A DNA stretch of 64,000 bases from SZUA-265 sp965651905 (GCA_965651905.1 CBFGUG010000013.1:1-64000), one strand, 5' to 3'. Counted from the stretch's first letter, positions 32,832 to 42,070 are shown. Translations and numbers: made by a program. Notes: generated by a model from the letters alone, not told the origin.

Positions 32832-33178
32832 AATCTCTCGAATGTCTTGGGCGTTGGGTCGCCGTCGTAAACTCGAGGCGACCATAGTTGGCGCACCGCA
32901 TGTTCATGTAGGTGGCATGTGAACGCAGCCGAGCCCAAGTTACGCACTATCCGCGCCAGGCGTGCCGTGACGCGAGTGGTCATCGTGCGTCGTGATCCGA
33001 TGGTGCTCCACGAGTGTGTTCACATCGTAGCGTGATGATGTGTTTGGGGCTGACGGTTGAAATTTCGCTTCTCCCCGTTTGCTTGGCAGACGCGTGCGGG
33101 ATGGCGTTGGGGAAGCGCGCATCTGCGGGTACCATTCGGTGACGGGTTGCGGGTGAGCGGTTCGCCTGCGTGGTGTCT

Positions 33179-33186
33179 AGGAGGTG
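33179..33186 (+). promoter_or_regulatory. Near-perfect Shine-Dalgarno AGGAGGTG
   Basis: Eight bases complementary to the 16S tail, with a slightly short spacing (four bases from the AGGAGG core to the ATG at 33189). It is one of the strongest ribosome sites in the window and is the main reason to call the small gene. Confidence 0.6.
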
Positions 33187-33188
33187 CT

Positions 33189-33401
33189 ATGTCCGCAAGG
33201 GTTACGACATTGGCTGATCGACAAGCGGCATTGTGGTCGCTGAGACAACGGGCACGCCAGGCGCGTGTGCGGGTAGTAGGCGGCGGGGACGTGAGCGTTC
33301 GAGAGGACGCCACGACGCAGCCGTCCGCAGCGCAGCGGCCCGCAACTGAACCGCCAGTGAGCGGTGTGCGTCACCGAAAACCAAGCGCGAAAGAAGACTG
33401 A
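33189..33401 (+). CDS. Small basic protein (70 aa) of unknown function
   Basis: Begins MSARVTTLADRQAALWSLRQRARQ. Residues 1-30 are predicted helical and strongly basic (many Arg and Gln), and the remainder is a polar Ala/Thr/Pro tail ending KPSAKED. Net positive. The strong AGGAGGTG site immediately upstream supports translation. It resembles no family I know; RNA or DNA binding is possible from charge only. The frame is open further upstream, but without a comparable start signal. Confidence 0.55.
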   Translation: MSARVTTLADRQAALWSLRQRARQARVRVVGGGDVSVREDATTQPSAAQRPATEPPVSGVRHRKPSAKED

Positions 33402-33514
33402 CGCCGAACTTGCGGGTTCGATCCGAATCGAGCCATGGGCACGGTGCGACAGCGAGCATGCGTGGTAGACCGCGCGTGCCGTTATCCTGAAGCACACCTA
33501 ACGTAAGGATCGGC

Positions 33515-36166
33515 TCAGAAAAGTTCGTCCCGATGGCTGAAGCCCAGGCCGGACTGCTGGAGCCAGATGACGGCCGCGTTGCCGTCCCCGTTGACGTCCG
33601 CGCGCGGGTCCGCGTTGGAGCCCAGGTTTGTTGGGAGTACTTCAGCAGGCAGCCAGGCGCCGTTGAACGTTCTGCTCCGAATGCGTTGTTCGCCTTGGAA
33701 GCTCTCGCTCCAGACGACGAGCGCGTTCGCGTTCGTGAGCGTCGCGACGTCGGGTGCCTGGGCGCTCGACTCGGAGCTCAGCGCTTGTGCGGTACCCCAA
33801 CTGGCTGAGGCGAAGCGGTTGACGTAAACGGCGTCGTCTCTTTGCCAAGTCGCGAAGACGGTACCGAGTCCCGAGCTAGACAGGCGCAACAGCGAAGCGT
33901 CCATCGAACTATCGACGGTTTGTGTCGCTCCCAGGCTGGAGCTGGCGTTTTCGGGTTTCGACACCAACGCGCCAGGCCCCGACTCGAACCAGGTATACAA
34001 GAAGGTATCACCACTGATCTGTGCGGCGCGCGGACTGGTTGCCTCGCCCGAACCGATGGCGGGGTAGAACGAGGAGCTCCAACTACCGCTCAGGTAAGCT
34101 CCGACGACCACGTGGTACGAAGCGGTGGAGGAGAAGCGCTGAGACCAGATGAGTCGCGCCTCTGTCGCGCCAGCGGCAACATGAGGATCGGCAGTCGTTT
34201 CTACGGATCCGACCATCTGCGAGATGAGCTCTTCGGGATCTGTCCAAGTTCCGTTCGACGTCATGGTGGCCACCCATATCTGGTCCGTTTGGTGCCACGC
34301 GACGTGAGCGACCCCCGAGTCGTCCATCGCGGCGCTCAAACTTCGATCGGTCGTCGTGTCGGAGTCTACGGCTTGAGCCGACCCCCAGCCTGACCCGCTG
34401 TAACGGGCAGCGTACACTCTGCCAGCCTGTTGCCACGCGGCGATCGCAGTTCCATTCGAACTCCCTTCGAGTACGAGTGCGCTGGCATCCGAGGAGGCGC
34501 TGCCCAGCCCCGAGGGCTGTGACCAACCACTGCCAGGAGAGAACGACGCCACGTACACTTGGCGGTTGGACGAGCTGTTTACCTGCGTCCATGCGGCGAT
34601 CGCTCCGCCACTCGCTAGCGCGAACACTTGAGGCGTTTGTTCGGTGCCCGCACTCGATGGTCCGTCTTCCGCATCCCATGCCGAGCTGCTGCACAAGGCT
34701 GCCGCGCAAATTTGGCCCGACTCGCACTCGAAACCTGGGTCCGAACAGGTACTGTTGGCGCCACAATAGTCGGCGTCCGTCAGCGGGTCGATGCAAGCGT
34801 CGTCACAGCGAATGGTGGGCGAGTCACATTCGCATTCGCCCCCATTGCACGACTCGCCGTCCGAGCAGGCCGTGAACCCTTCACACGCCGCGTTCGCTCC
34901 GCAGAACGCGGCGTCCGTCTGTGGGTTGATGCAGCTTTCGGCACAGAGTACTTGTCCTTGCGTGCAAGCGTCCTCGCAAGCACCCGCGCCATCACACACC
35001 AGACCCGTGCCGCAACTCGTCCCAGCGGGCTCGAAGTCGGCGATACAGTACATCTCCTCAGCCGTACAGGAGCCAAGCGCTGAGCAGGTGTTGCCGACGG
35101 AGTAACTCACGCACGCGGTATCCACACAGCTGATCGCCGGACATCGTTCATCCTCTTCCGGCACTTCGTCACAGCGTCCGGAAGCGCACGACTCGCAAGC
35201 GGCGTCACACGCAGAATCACAACACACCTTCGACGAACTCCCGGGCACGGAAACGCAGTGCCCCTCTGCGCAGTCGTCGTTGGTGACGCAGGTTTCCCCG
35301 AGGCTCAACCGGTCTGGCACGTCGCAGGTCCCCTCGCCATCGCAAGTGCCTTCGCCGTTGGCACACGGCGTGCCCGAAGCGGCAGGCTCTTCGTTGCAAG
35401 TGGGGACGACACGGCAAGCACCTACTGACAGGCAGCTGTCTTGTTCGACCAGCGCATACCCCATGCACTCCGACTCTTCGGGGCACGAAAGCGGCATGCA
35501 TCCCTCGTCATTCGGAGGAGGTGTGCACGTGCCAGTGCTCCCCGCGAGCGCGCAGTCGCCGCACACGCCATTACAACCCGAGTCGCAGCAGACGCCATCG
35601 ACGCAGTATCCGTCGAGGCATTGATTGCCAGCCTGGCAGGGCTGTCCGCGTTCGAGTCGTGTGACGACGTCGGTGTCGCTGCTCGGTCCATCGTCGGACA
35701 GTGCGTCGTCGGACAGTGCGTCGTCGGGTAGTGCGTCGTCGGGTAGTGCGTCGTCGTCGTTGGATGTGTCGTCAACGCTCCCTTGCGTTGCGTCATCGTC
35801 CCCAGCCGAGCTGTCGTCCGCGACATTGGTCGCGTCATCGTTGCTGGGCGAGTCATCCGCGCTTGCACCGCCGCCCGCGATGCTTCCGCCCGAACCGCCG
35901 CTTCCATCGACGCCACCTCCACCCAGTGGCTGTCCCGACGCCGTTCCCGTCGAACCTCCGACACTGCTCGTCGAGGTGGAACCCGACACTGATGCACCGA
36001 CAGAAGCAGCCGCCCCTACGCCGACACTGCCCGCATCAAGCTCGCTCGAGCTCTGTGCTTCGTCTTCCTCGGCGAAGCTCGGTTGCTTGCTCGAGCACGC
36101 GACCAGTCCGGAGAGAAGAAAGACAAACCCGACGTCGCGCAGTGATAGAAGAGCCCTGTGTCGCAT
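33515..36166 (-). CDS. Large Cys-rich lipoprotein with beta-propeller C-terminus
   Basis: 883 aa. ATG at 36166 chosen for its lipobox LVAC (FVFLLSGLVACSSKQ). A Ser/Gly/Asp linker (~30-170) includes the DDALP/DDALS repeat. Residues ~175-500 carry myxobacterial Cys-rich motifs (CLDGYCVDGVCCDSGCNGVCGDC, CCDSACDAACESC). Stigma-like segments follow (DAAFCGANAACEG, DADYCGANSTCSD). The last ~330 residues have repeated WQxxGxV/IYAARYS, VAWHQTDQIWVAT and ATWQRDDAVYVNRF blades, a likely seven-bladed propeller. Predicted surface-exposed and disulfide-rich. Probably monocistronic. Substrate or ligand unknown. Confidence 0.88.
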   Translation of the reverse strand: MRHRALLSLRDVGFVFLLSGLVACSSKQPSFAEEDEAQSSSELDAGSVGVGAAASVGASVSGSTSTSSVGGSTGTASGQPLGGGGVDGSGGSGGSIAGGGASADDSPSNDDATNVADDSSAGDDDATQGSVDDTSNDDDALPDDALPDDALSDDALSDDGPSSDTDVVTRLERGQPCQAGNQCLDGYCVDGVCCDSGCNGVCGDCALAGSTGTCTPPPNDEGCMPLSCPEESECMGYALVEQDSCLSVGACRVVPTCNEEPAASGTPCANGEGTCDGEGTCDVPDRLSLGETCVTNDDCAEGHCVSVPGSSSKVCCDSACDAACESCASGRCDEVPEEDERCPAISCVDTACVSYSVGNTCSALGSCTAEEMYCIADFEPAGTSCGTGLVCDGAGACEDACTQGQVLCAESCINPQTDAAFCGANAACEGFTACSDGESCNGGECECDSPTIRCDDACIDPLTDADYCGANSTCSDPGFECESGQICAAALCSSSAWDAEDGPSSAGTEQTPQVFALASGGAIAAWTQVNSSSNRQVYVASFSPGSGWSQPSGLGSASSDASALVLEGSSNGTAIAAWQQAGRVYAARYSGSGWGSAQAVDSDTTTDRSLSAAMDDSGVAHVAWHQTDQIWVATMTSNGTWTDPEELISQMVGSVETTADPHVAAGATEARLIWSQRFSSTASYHVVVGAYLSGSWSSSFYPAIGSGEATSPRAAQISGDTFLYTWFESGPGALVSKPENASSSLGATQTVDSSMDASLLRLSSSGLGTVFATWQRDDAVYVNRFASASWGTAQALSSESSAQAPDVATLTNANALVVWSESFQGEQRIRSRTFNGAWLPAEVLPTNLGSNADPRADVNGDGNAAVIWLQQSGLGFSHRDELF
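35691..35750 (-). repeat. Four 15-bp tandem units (A-A-B-B) in a lipoprotein linker
   Basis: Units at 35691-35705 and 35706-35720 read TCGTCGGACAGTGCG. Units at 35721-35735 and 35736-35750 read TCGTCGGGTAGTGCG. On the coding strand they encode DDALP twice, then DDALS twice. Frame is preserved. Confidence 0.92.
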
Positions 36167-36449
36167 GTACGGCACTGTCGTCGAAAGGGGGACGTCATTC
36201 AACGAACTTTCAATGCTTCGCGCGACGCCATCGTCCGTTCCCAGCTCACTGCGAGCGTTCACCGTTCGCAGTTTCTCCCAAAGCGGCAACCCGATCCCAG
36301 GACCAGAGCAATCCCGTACAAGCCAGCCGCCGAGAGATTGAGACACACGCCTTCCGCCCCACGCACAACGTGAAGTGCGACCCGCTTCACCCCTCGTTCA
36401 CTGGTTGCCTCCACGGGTTCGGTTCACAATCCGTCGTAAAGGAGTCGAC
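36167..36449. promoter_or_regulatory. Divergent intergenic region
   Basis: 283 bp between the large Cys-rich lipoprotein gene (minus) and a small membrane protein gene (plus). AAAGGAG at about 36438-36444 is the ribosome site of the latter. No confident promoter boxes or inverted repeats. Confidence 0.3.
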
Positions 36450-36872
36450 ATGTCCAAGTGGCTCATCGCTGGATCCAGCGTACTGATCGCAACGGCTACG
36501 CTCATCGTCGGGATCGGTTGCTTTGTCGTCACAGCGCCCCTGTTCATGATCACCGATCCCAACACGGGCGCCCGAATCGAAACGGCTAGCCACGGCAGCG
36601 TGTGCCTGCACATGGCGCTTGCACTCGTCAGCGCTTCCGTGGGTTTCGGATTACTGGGATCTTCTAAGCAGTCGCAGCTCGACGCGACGTTGGCTGGAGC
36701 CTTGGCGGGTGCGCTCTTATGTCTTTCGTGGATCGTCAAAGAGACGTCTCGCGGAATTGCGCTGAGCCAACTGTGGAGCTGGAGCATGTTGGCTGCCATC
36801 GCACTCGCTGGCGTGTGTGCAACGCTCGGTAGTCGAGCGGCGCTCGCTTTGCGCAGTCGGCGACAACGGTGA
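36450..36872 (+). CDS. Four-helix membrane protein of unknown function
   Basis: 140 aa from the ATG at 36450, with AAAGGAG 6 bases upstream. Four hydrophobic helices are visible: LIAGSSVLIATATLIVGIGCFVV, HMALALVSASVGFGLLGS, LAGALAGALLCLSWIV and SMLAAIALAGVCATLG. Short polar loops separate them, and the C-terminus is basic (LRSRRQR). No known family motif. Inner-membrane location inferred. Confidence 0.75.
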   Translation: MSKWLIAGSSVLIATATLIVGIGCFVVTAPLFMITDPNTGARIETASHGSVCLHMALALVSASVGFGLLGSSKQSQLDATLAGALAGALLCLSWIVKETSRGIALSQLWSWSMLAAIALAGVCATLGSRAALALRSRRQR

Positions 36873-37115
36873 TGGTCCGTGCGGCGCTAGGAGTAAATCC
36901 GAACGAACCTCCGCGATTGCTGCGCCTAGTAGCGATCATGAGTGTACGAGCGCCGTCGCTGCGCGTCTGACGGCATTGGGAGAGTGTGCACTAGTCACGC
37001 AAGTTTTCTTGCACTTCTCACAGGGTCGGCGCTCGCGCATCCTGGTTCGGACGGGTGAGGCAATGACGACTGCGCGATGCGGTCGACGCCGCGCGCACTA
37101 ACCAGGAGTTGTGAG

Positions 37116-38327
37116 ATGGGTAGGAGAGAACACGAGTCGAGTCAGTCATATCAACACAGGCTGTGGTCGGGGCGCCTGTGGCCAACGCTTTGTTTGCTGA
37201 TGCTGCTGAGCCAGGGGTGTATGGCCTCGCCTTCGAACGGGCAAACGGTTACGGACCGCGGGACGCGACTATCGCTATTCGGGTTTCACACGAACCCGTC
37301 AGCACCCGTGCGAGTGCTGGCGTTCGACTTCGTTCAGAACCGCTACGAAGAAGTTGCGTCTACTACTTCGCGCACGACGCCCGTATCCGACCAGTGGTGG
37401 GACGATACGCTCTACGAGTGGGACGCGGGTTACCGCACGCTCGGCAACGAATACTGGAAGGCGGGTCGCTGTGCCGGCTACACCGCTACGCTCAAGGGCG
37501 AAACGACCGTGAGCGGCAATCGCTACGGGATGTACAGCTGGGACATGGACAAGAATGCCGAAGGGTGTACGACTCGCTATCGAACGAACAGTGAGTGGGC
37601 CTTGAATTGCAGCGCCAACCAGAGCAAGATTTACACTACAGACTACGAGGATAACCCCCGCGATAACACCATCCGCATCAGCGGAATGAACCCCAACGAG
37701 ACTTGCACTGCTCTCGACTTCAGTTTTCTTCACGACGGAAGCTGGAACGTAACCTCGGGCCAGTATCGAGTTGGATCGACCAACCGCAGTTTGAGTTGCA
37801 CGGAGAACGCGCCCTCGTCCTCGGGCAGGGTGTCCGGGCGGTGCCGACTGAACGCGGGCGGCCCGAGCAGTGTTCGCAGTATCATCGAGGCGCGCCGCAC
37901 GCAGTCCGCAACGGTGACGCTGTCGGCGCGCGATCTCGAATGCCGAGATCGCTCGAGCAGTACTAGTTCGACCATCCTCGGCAGCAGCTCCTACGACTAC
38001 GACTGGACGCGCTGGTCGGGGTTCCATTCGCAGTGCGCAGAGCCCGCGCCGCCGCCGCCCACGTCTGACCCACGGTCTCACACCGTCGTTTGCACGTGCG
38101 TCGACGCCACAGGGACCGCCAGCGCGACGTTGAATGCGTGCATCGACAACTCGGGCGGTGCCGACGCGGTCGTAACTGGGGCGGCGCTGATGTGCGGCTT
38201 TGCCGAGCGGGACATAGAGAGTCTCACGCGGCTCGACACGACGTGTCGCATGGCGAGCGTCAGCGATCCCGGCGCGACTTGTTCGCGCGCTGGAAACTAC
38301 AGTATCACGAGCATCGTACCCCGATGA
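37116..38327 (+). CDS. Secreted or lipid-anchored Cys-containing protein, unknown function
   Basis: 403 aa from the ATG at 37116, with AGGAG about 8 bases upstream. N-terminal signal WPTLCLLMLLSQGCMAS, with SQGC as a possible though atypical lipobox. The middle is Tyr/Trp/Arg/Asn-rich with scattered Cys (CAGYTATLKG, ALNCSANQ). The C-terminal ~90 residues have regularly spaced Cys (VVCTCVDATG, NACIDNSGG, LMCGFAER, TTCRMAS, TCSRAGNYS). No catalytic motif recognised. Its TGA stop overlaps the first ATG of the minicistron array, and the beta-helix gene follows directly. Confidence 0.8.
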   Translation: MGRREHESSQSYQHRLWSGRLWPTLCLLMLLSQGCMASPSNGQTVTDRGTRLSLFGFHTNPSAPVRVLAFDFVQNRYEEVASTTSRTTPVSDQWWDDTLYEWDAGYRTLGNEYWKAGRCAGYTATLKGETTVSGNRYGMYSWDMDKNAEGCTTRYRTNSEWALNCSANQSKIYTTDYEDNPRDNTIRISGMNPNETCTALDFSFLHDGSWNVTSGQYRVGSTNRSLSCTENAPSSSGRVSGRCRLNAGGPSSVRSIIEARRTQSATVTLSARDLECRDRSSSTSSTILGSSSYDYDWTRWSGFHSQCAEPAPPPPTSDPRSHTVVCTCVDATGTASATLNACIDNSGGADAVVTGAALMCGFAERDIESLTRLDTTCRMASVSDPGATCSRAGNYSITSIVPR

Positions 38328-38383
38328 GCTGCGACTAGATGAGCTGCGACTAGATGAGACGCGACTAGATGAGACGCGACTAG
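38324..38383 (+). repeat. Four tandem 15-bp units, each a complete ATG-to-TAG five-codon cistron
   Basis: Units at 38324-38338 and 38339-38353 read ATGAGCTGCGACTAG (Met-Ser-Cys-Asp-stop). Units at 38354-38368 and 38369-38383 read ATGAGACGCGACTAG (Met-Arg-Arg-Asp-stop). The upstream gene's TGA (38325-38327) overlaps the first ATG. The downstream gene's ATG (38384) directly follows the last TAG in the same frame. Every junction is TAGATG, so a terminating ribosome would always sit on a new start codon. I see no Shine-Dalgarno sequence within the array. Confidence 0.95.
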
Positions 38384-40204
38384 ATGACGGAACGAAGCGT
38401 GAATCGAACTAAGGCGAATGTGAGCGTCCACTCCAGTCTGCTGGCTGTGTTCGTGCTGCTGGGAGCAACACTTCTAGCCGCGTCGGCGAGTGCGGCGCCT
38501 TGCACGGCGGAACAACGAAGGCAGCTCGATCGCGAACTCGCGGGTCCGAACGACGCCACGGTGAACGTCACTTGTGACCTCGAGCTCGAGAATACTACGG
38601 TTCGCAAACGCTTGGTGTTCAAGGGAGCGGCGGCGTCAGGCGTGACGCTCGAGTGCAACAACGCAACGATCGAAAGTTCACACAGCGCCAGCAACCCGAC
38701 GGTGCGCATCGTTTCGGATGGGTTTTCGGTGCCCAACCGCGTGACGATCCGCGGCTGTACCATCAAAGGCAACGTGCGCATCTGGGGCTGGACGAACTCG
38801 GGCAACGACGAAGCTGCACGGCCCGCCTCTGGCAATCCGGGTTTTACGGAGCTCGCTCGCAACCTGGCGCCCAGAAACATCCTCCTGGACAGACTCACCC
38901 TCGTCGCGGACGGCGACATGGCCCTGTACGTAGCCATGGGAGTAACTGGCGTCACTCTGAGCAACTCGACCCTTCGGGGCGCAGCTGCGACGCACGCGAT
39001 CTACCTCGACCACGAATCGGGATTTCACGTGCTCGAGAACAACACATTCTCTCTGAAGACTGGCCCACCTGCGACGAGCAAGTCGTCAATCGAGCTGATC
39101 GCTGTCGATGGATCGAGCGACAATCTGATCATCGGCAACCGCTTCAATCATCTCGCGGCTGGTGGGATCTACCTCTACCGAAACTGCGGCGAGCGAGGAA
39201 CCACTCGCCACAACATGCCGCAGCGCAATCACATCATCAACAATCACTTCTACTACGTGGGTTATCGGGGCGGCAACCCAGCCGTCTACTTCGGATCACG
39301 CAACGGCAGTCGACCCAAGTGCCACGAAGACGATCACCACGACATCGGCAGCGGCAAAGATGGTCGGGACCACGCGCGCTACAACGTCGTGATGCAGAAC
39401 CAGTTCACGGCGCGTTCACCCCAGGACATGATTCGAACGGGCAATCCAGACGTGGATAGTCCCAACTACGTCGCCCACAACGAGCTCGTGACGAACTTCG
39501 CGCAGCGCAAGTCGGGCTGCTTTTTGGCGTCCCGACTCGACGATGACTTCCTTTTGGATGGCGAGTCGAAGAAGGTTGCGATTCGCGATGGCTCGGTGGA
39601 TCGCTGCGTCGTTCAGCGCTGCTCAGATGGAGTGTTGGAAACGACGGGGACCTGCGAGCTGAGCGCTCGAGACTTCGGTTGTCAGAAAACTGGCGACAAT
39701 GCGGGCTGCTCCACCCGAGTTCCCAGTTGCCCGGCAAACACCGAAGCATTAGCCGCCAAAGCAGCGTGCAACTTGGAACACGGTTCCGTCTCCGCCTCGA
39801 CGGTCGCATCGCTCGACCCCGGCAAGATCGACGTCACTCGCACCTCGACGAACGTCAATGATGGGACCTGTCAGGTTGGAGACACCAGCGTTCGGCAGCA
39901 CAGCTCGATCGTTCGAGCCACACGTCACCCGCTGACCGCGTCATGCAAAGAGCACGATAGAAACGGCGGCGACTGCCACGTGCGGGGACAATTGTTGTGC
40001 GGCGGGCGAAACGTCGTCTCCACCGCGAAAGGACCCATTCGAGGTGTCGTCGGGAAGATCCCCATCGAGGTAATCCGCGACGATAAGTTCGAAGATCGAA
40101 ATCCCAGGCGCACTCCAAAGCTGCCAAGCGCTCCCAAGCAGGGCCGCCCAAAGGCGCCGCCGAAGGAGCCAGTGAAGAAGCGTCCAAGCAAGGCTGGTAA
40201 GTAG
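38384..40204 (+). CDS. Secreted right-handed beta-helix protein
   Basis: 606 aa. Signal peptide with cleavage near SASA-AP (LLAVFVLLGATLLAASASAAP). Residues ~60-330 are a parallel beta-helix (NosD/pectate-lyase-like PbH1 repeats): VTLECNNATIESS, VTIRGCTIKGNV, VTLSNSTLRGA, FHVLENNTFSLK, NLIIGNRFNHLAAGGIYLYRNC, HIINNHFYYVGYRGGNPAVYFG. The C-terminal part is Cys-rich, and the tail is basic and Pro-rich (PKLPSAPKQ...KKRPSKAGK). Such helices usually bind or cleave polysaccharide; no catalytic residues can be assigned. Its start codon abuts the minicistron array, suggesting coupled expression with the gene before it. Confidence 0.88.
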   Translation: MTERSVNRTKANVSVHSSLLAVFVLLGATLLAASASAAPCTAEQRRQLDRELAGPNDATVNVTCDLELENTTVRKRLVFKGAAASGVTLECNNATIESSHSASNPTVRIVSDGFSVPNRVTIRGCTIKGNVRIWGWTNSGNDEAARPASGNPGFTELARNLAPRNILLDRLTLVADGDMALYVAMGVTGVTLSNSTLRGAAATHAIYLDHESGFHVLENNTFSLKTGPPATSKSSIELIAVDGSSDNLIIGNRFNHLAAGGIYLYRNCGERGTTRHNMPQRNHIINNHFYYVGYRGGNPAVYFGSRNGSRPKCHEDDHHDIGSGKDGRDHARYNVVMQNQFTARSPQDMIRTGNPDVDSPNYVAHNELVTNFAQRKSGCFLASRLDDDFLLDGESKKVAIRDGSVDRCVVQRCSDGVLETTGTCELSARDFGCQKTGDNAGCSTRVPSCPANTEALAAKAACNLEHGSVSASTVASLDPGKIDVTRTSTNVNDGTCQVGDTSVRQHSSIVRATRHPLTASCKEHDRNGGDCHVRGQLLCGGRNVVSTAKGPIRGVVGKIPIEVIRDDKFEDRNPRRTPKLPSAPKQGRPKAPPKEPVKKRPSKAGK

Positions 40205-40362
40205 CGCAGCGAGTGTAACGTCTGTAGGACAGTTTGGGGTTGGGCCCAGCCACTCCCCTCGAGATCCGGCTCCCTCCCATCGAGTGACGAGGGACGCGTT
40301 CCCATTCGACGAAGGGCTCGCGGGTGGCTGAGCTGCGTGCGCCAACAACTTCGATTCAAGAT

Positions 40363-41553
40363 CTAGGTGGTCGTCGCGGAGTTCTCGTTCTCCCGCAACA
40401 ATGGCAACAGCCCCACGAGACCCAACAGAGGTCCGGGAAGCAACAACCACGCGACATAAAGTTGGGTAGTGTCGATGGTGCTCGTGGTCAACGCTATCGC
40501 GACGACGCTGATGGAGAAGCCGATGCCGTTTTGAACGGCGAATGCACTACCGACGCGATCGGGTGGGCAATGGCGGGCGGAAAGTGCAGAGAACTGAGGA
40601 GAGTCGGCGACCACCATCAAACCCCAAAACAACAGCAATACCAGCGCAGCCGTGCCGTGTTGGATGAACGGAAAGAGCAGACAAGCTGCAGCCGAACCTG
40701 CCAGAGCGAGCGCAGCCACCTTCGCGCTCCCGACTTTGCGCGCGCACAGACCTCCGAGCACGCACCCGACGCTACCGATGGCGATGACCGCGAAGCTCCA
40801 CGTAGGAACGGTCGCCGCGTCAACTGCCCGCTGTTCGCGCAGCGCCGTCGTCAGTAAGAACGGAACCAACGTCCAGAACGCGTAGAGTTCCCACATGTGT
40901 CCGAAGTAGCCGAGGGCGGCCGCACGAAACTTGGGCAATCGAAACACGGCGAGCGCTTCACCCACTTGCTTCGGCGCGGCTTTGCCCTTCGGAAGGTGAG
41001 GACCGTCGCCCACCATGAACACGAGCCCCGCCGCGAGCAGCGCCGCGCCCGAGGCAGTCATGACGGGTAGCGTCCACGTCATGTCGCTGCCGAGCGCACG
41101 CACACCTTGGGGCAGCGCGGTTCCCAACGTCAGCATGCCGACGAGCCAGGCCAGCGTTTGCCCGGCTTGTTTCGGGGCCCAGCTGAACACCAGTTTCATC
41201 CCGAGGGGGTAGATGCCCGCGAGTGTGAGACCCGTGAGGAAGCGGTAGATCAACGCGCTGTGCAGGTCGCTTGCCAGTAAGCCAAACGCAGCGTTGGTCG
41301 CAGCACCGAGCAATGCAGACGCGCAGAACCAACGGCTCGCCGCAAACCGATCGGCCCAGCCCGTCAGCGAGAACGTGAGCGTGCCCGTGATGAAGCCGAA
41401 CTGCACGGCGTTCGTCAGCGCCCCGACGTCGGCGGCGTCCAGGCCCCACTGGCGCGCCAAGCCCGGGGCCGCAGCATTCGCGCTGAACCACAACGACGTG
41501 CCGAACAGCTCAGCCACGACGATCAGTGCGACGGCAAGCTTGGGGTTCGGCAC
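40363..41553 (-). CDS. Major facilitator superfamily transporter
   Basis: 396 aa, GTG start at 41553. Twelve hydrophobic helices are expected. MFS loop features: GWADRFAASRWF (motif A-like, between helices 2 and 3) and YRFLTGLTLAGIYPLGMKLVFSW (helices 4-5). The C-half has GGLCARKVGSAKVAALALAGS. Inner-membrane exporter or importer of unknown substrate. Divergent from the DUF423 gene. Confidence 0.9.
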   Translation of the reverse strand: MPNPKLAVALIVVAELFGTSLWFSANAAAPGLARQWGLDAADVGALTNAVQFGFITGTLTFSLTGWADRFAASRWFCASALLGAATNAAFGLLASDLHSALIYRFLTGLTLAGIYPLGMKLVFSWAPKQAGQTLAWLVGMLTLGTALPQGVRALGSDMTWTLPVMTASGAALLAAGLVFMVGDGPHLPKGKAAPKQVGEALAVFRLPKFRAAALGYFGHMWELYAFWTLVPFLLTTALREQRAVDAATVPTWSFAVIAIGSVGCVLGGLCARKVGSAKVAALALAGSAAACLLFPFIQHGTAALVLLLFWGLMVVADSPQFSALSARHCPPDRVGSAFAVQNGIGFSISVVAIALTTSTIDTTQLYVAWLLLPGPLLGLVGLLPLLRENENSATTT

Positions 41554-41680
41554 GCGGCGATTAGAGCAGATTCAGCGCGCGCCCGCTCGGGGGATCGTGA
41601 TGCACGAGGACCTCCGAAGCGACGAGCGTGCGACCACAAGTCCGACTTGTTTGCCGTCAGTCTGGCACTATCGTCGCGGC

Positions 41681-42070
41681 ATGCCTCCTCGGATGTTTCT
41701 GGTTGCCGCTGCCGTCAGCGGTTTTCTTGCGGTAGCGCTGGGCGCATTTGGAGCTCACGGCTTGCGCGCCCGTTTTGCGGACCTGGAAGACGTCGCCAAA
41801 CGTCTCGAGTGGTGGACGACCGCCGCTCACTACCACTTGCTGCACTCGGTGGTGCTCGGACTCATCGGGTTGCTGATCTTGACGCGTGATTCCACGGCGG
41901 CCCGCGTTTCTGGCTATTGCATGATGCTGGGCATCGTCGTGTTCTCGGGTAGCCTGTACGTGATGACGCTGACTGGGGTGCGGGCGTTGGGCGCGGTGAC
42001 GCCAATAGGGGGGCTGTCGTTGCTGGGCGGTTGGGCGGCGCTGTGTGTCGCCGCATTCGCGCTTCGCTGA
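41681..42070 (+). CDS. DUF423 family membrane protein
   Basis: 129 aa. The ATG at 41681 removes a non-conserved upstream frame extension. The family signature is clear: LAVALGAFGAHGL near the N-terminus, then WWTTAAHYHLLHSVVLGLIGLL, GIVVFSGSLYVMTLTGVRALGAVTPIGG and a final hydrophobic helix. Four membrane helices. Function of the family is not established. Confidence 0.92.
   Translation: MPPRMFLVAAAVSGFLAVALGAFGAHGLRARFADLEDVAKRLEWWTTAAHYHLLHSVVLGLIGLLILTRDSTAARVSGYCMMLGIVVFSGSLYVMTLTGVRALGAVTPIGGLSLLGGWAALCVAAFALR

Larger units (their letters stand above)
32730..33188. other. 459-bp gap downstream of queE
   Basis: Contains the two hairpins at 32787-32831. Otherwise I see no convincing gene: frames in either direction lack start signals and have no recognisable composition. 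The last 10 bases carry the ribosome site of the next small gene. Confidence 0.4.

Noticed and set aside
33405..33440. tRNA-like GGTTCGATCC sequence
   Set aside because: The flanking bases do not form a T-arm or acceptor stem, so there is no tRNA gene.
38324..38383. Short repeats considered as a CRISPR array
   Set aside because: Units are 15 bp with no spacers and are directly adjacent; there are no cas genes in the window.
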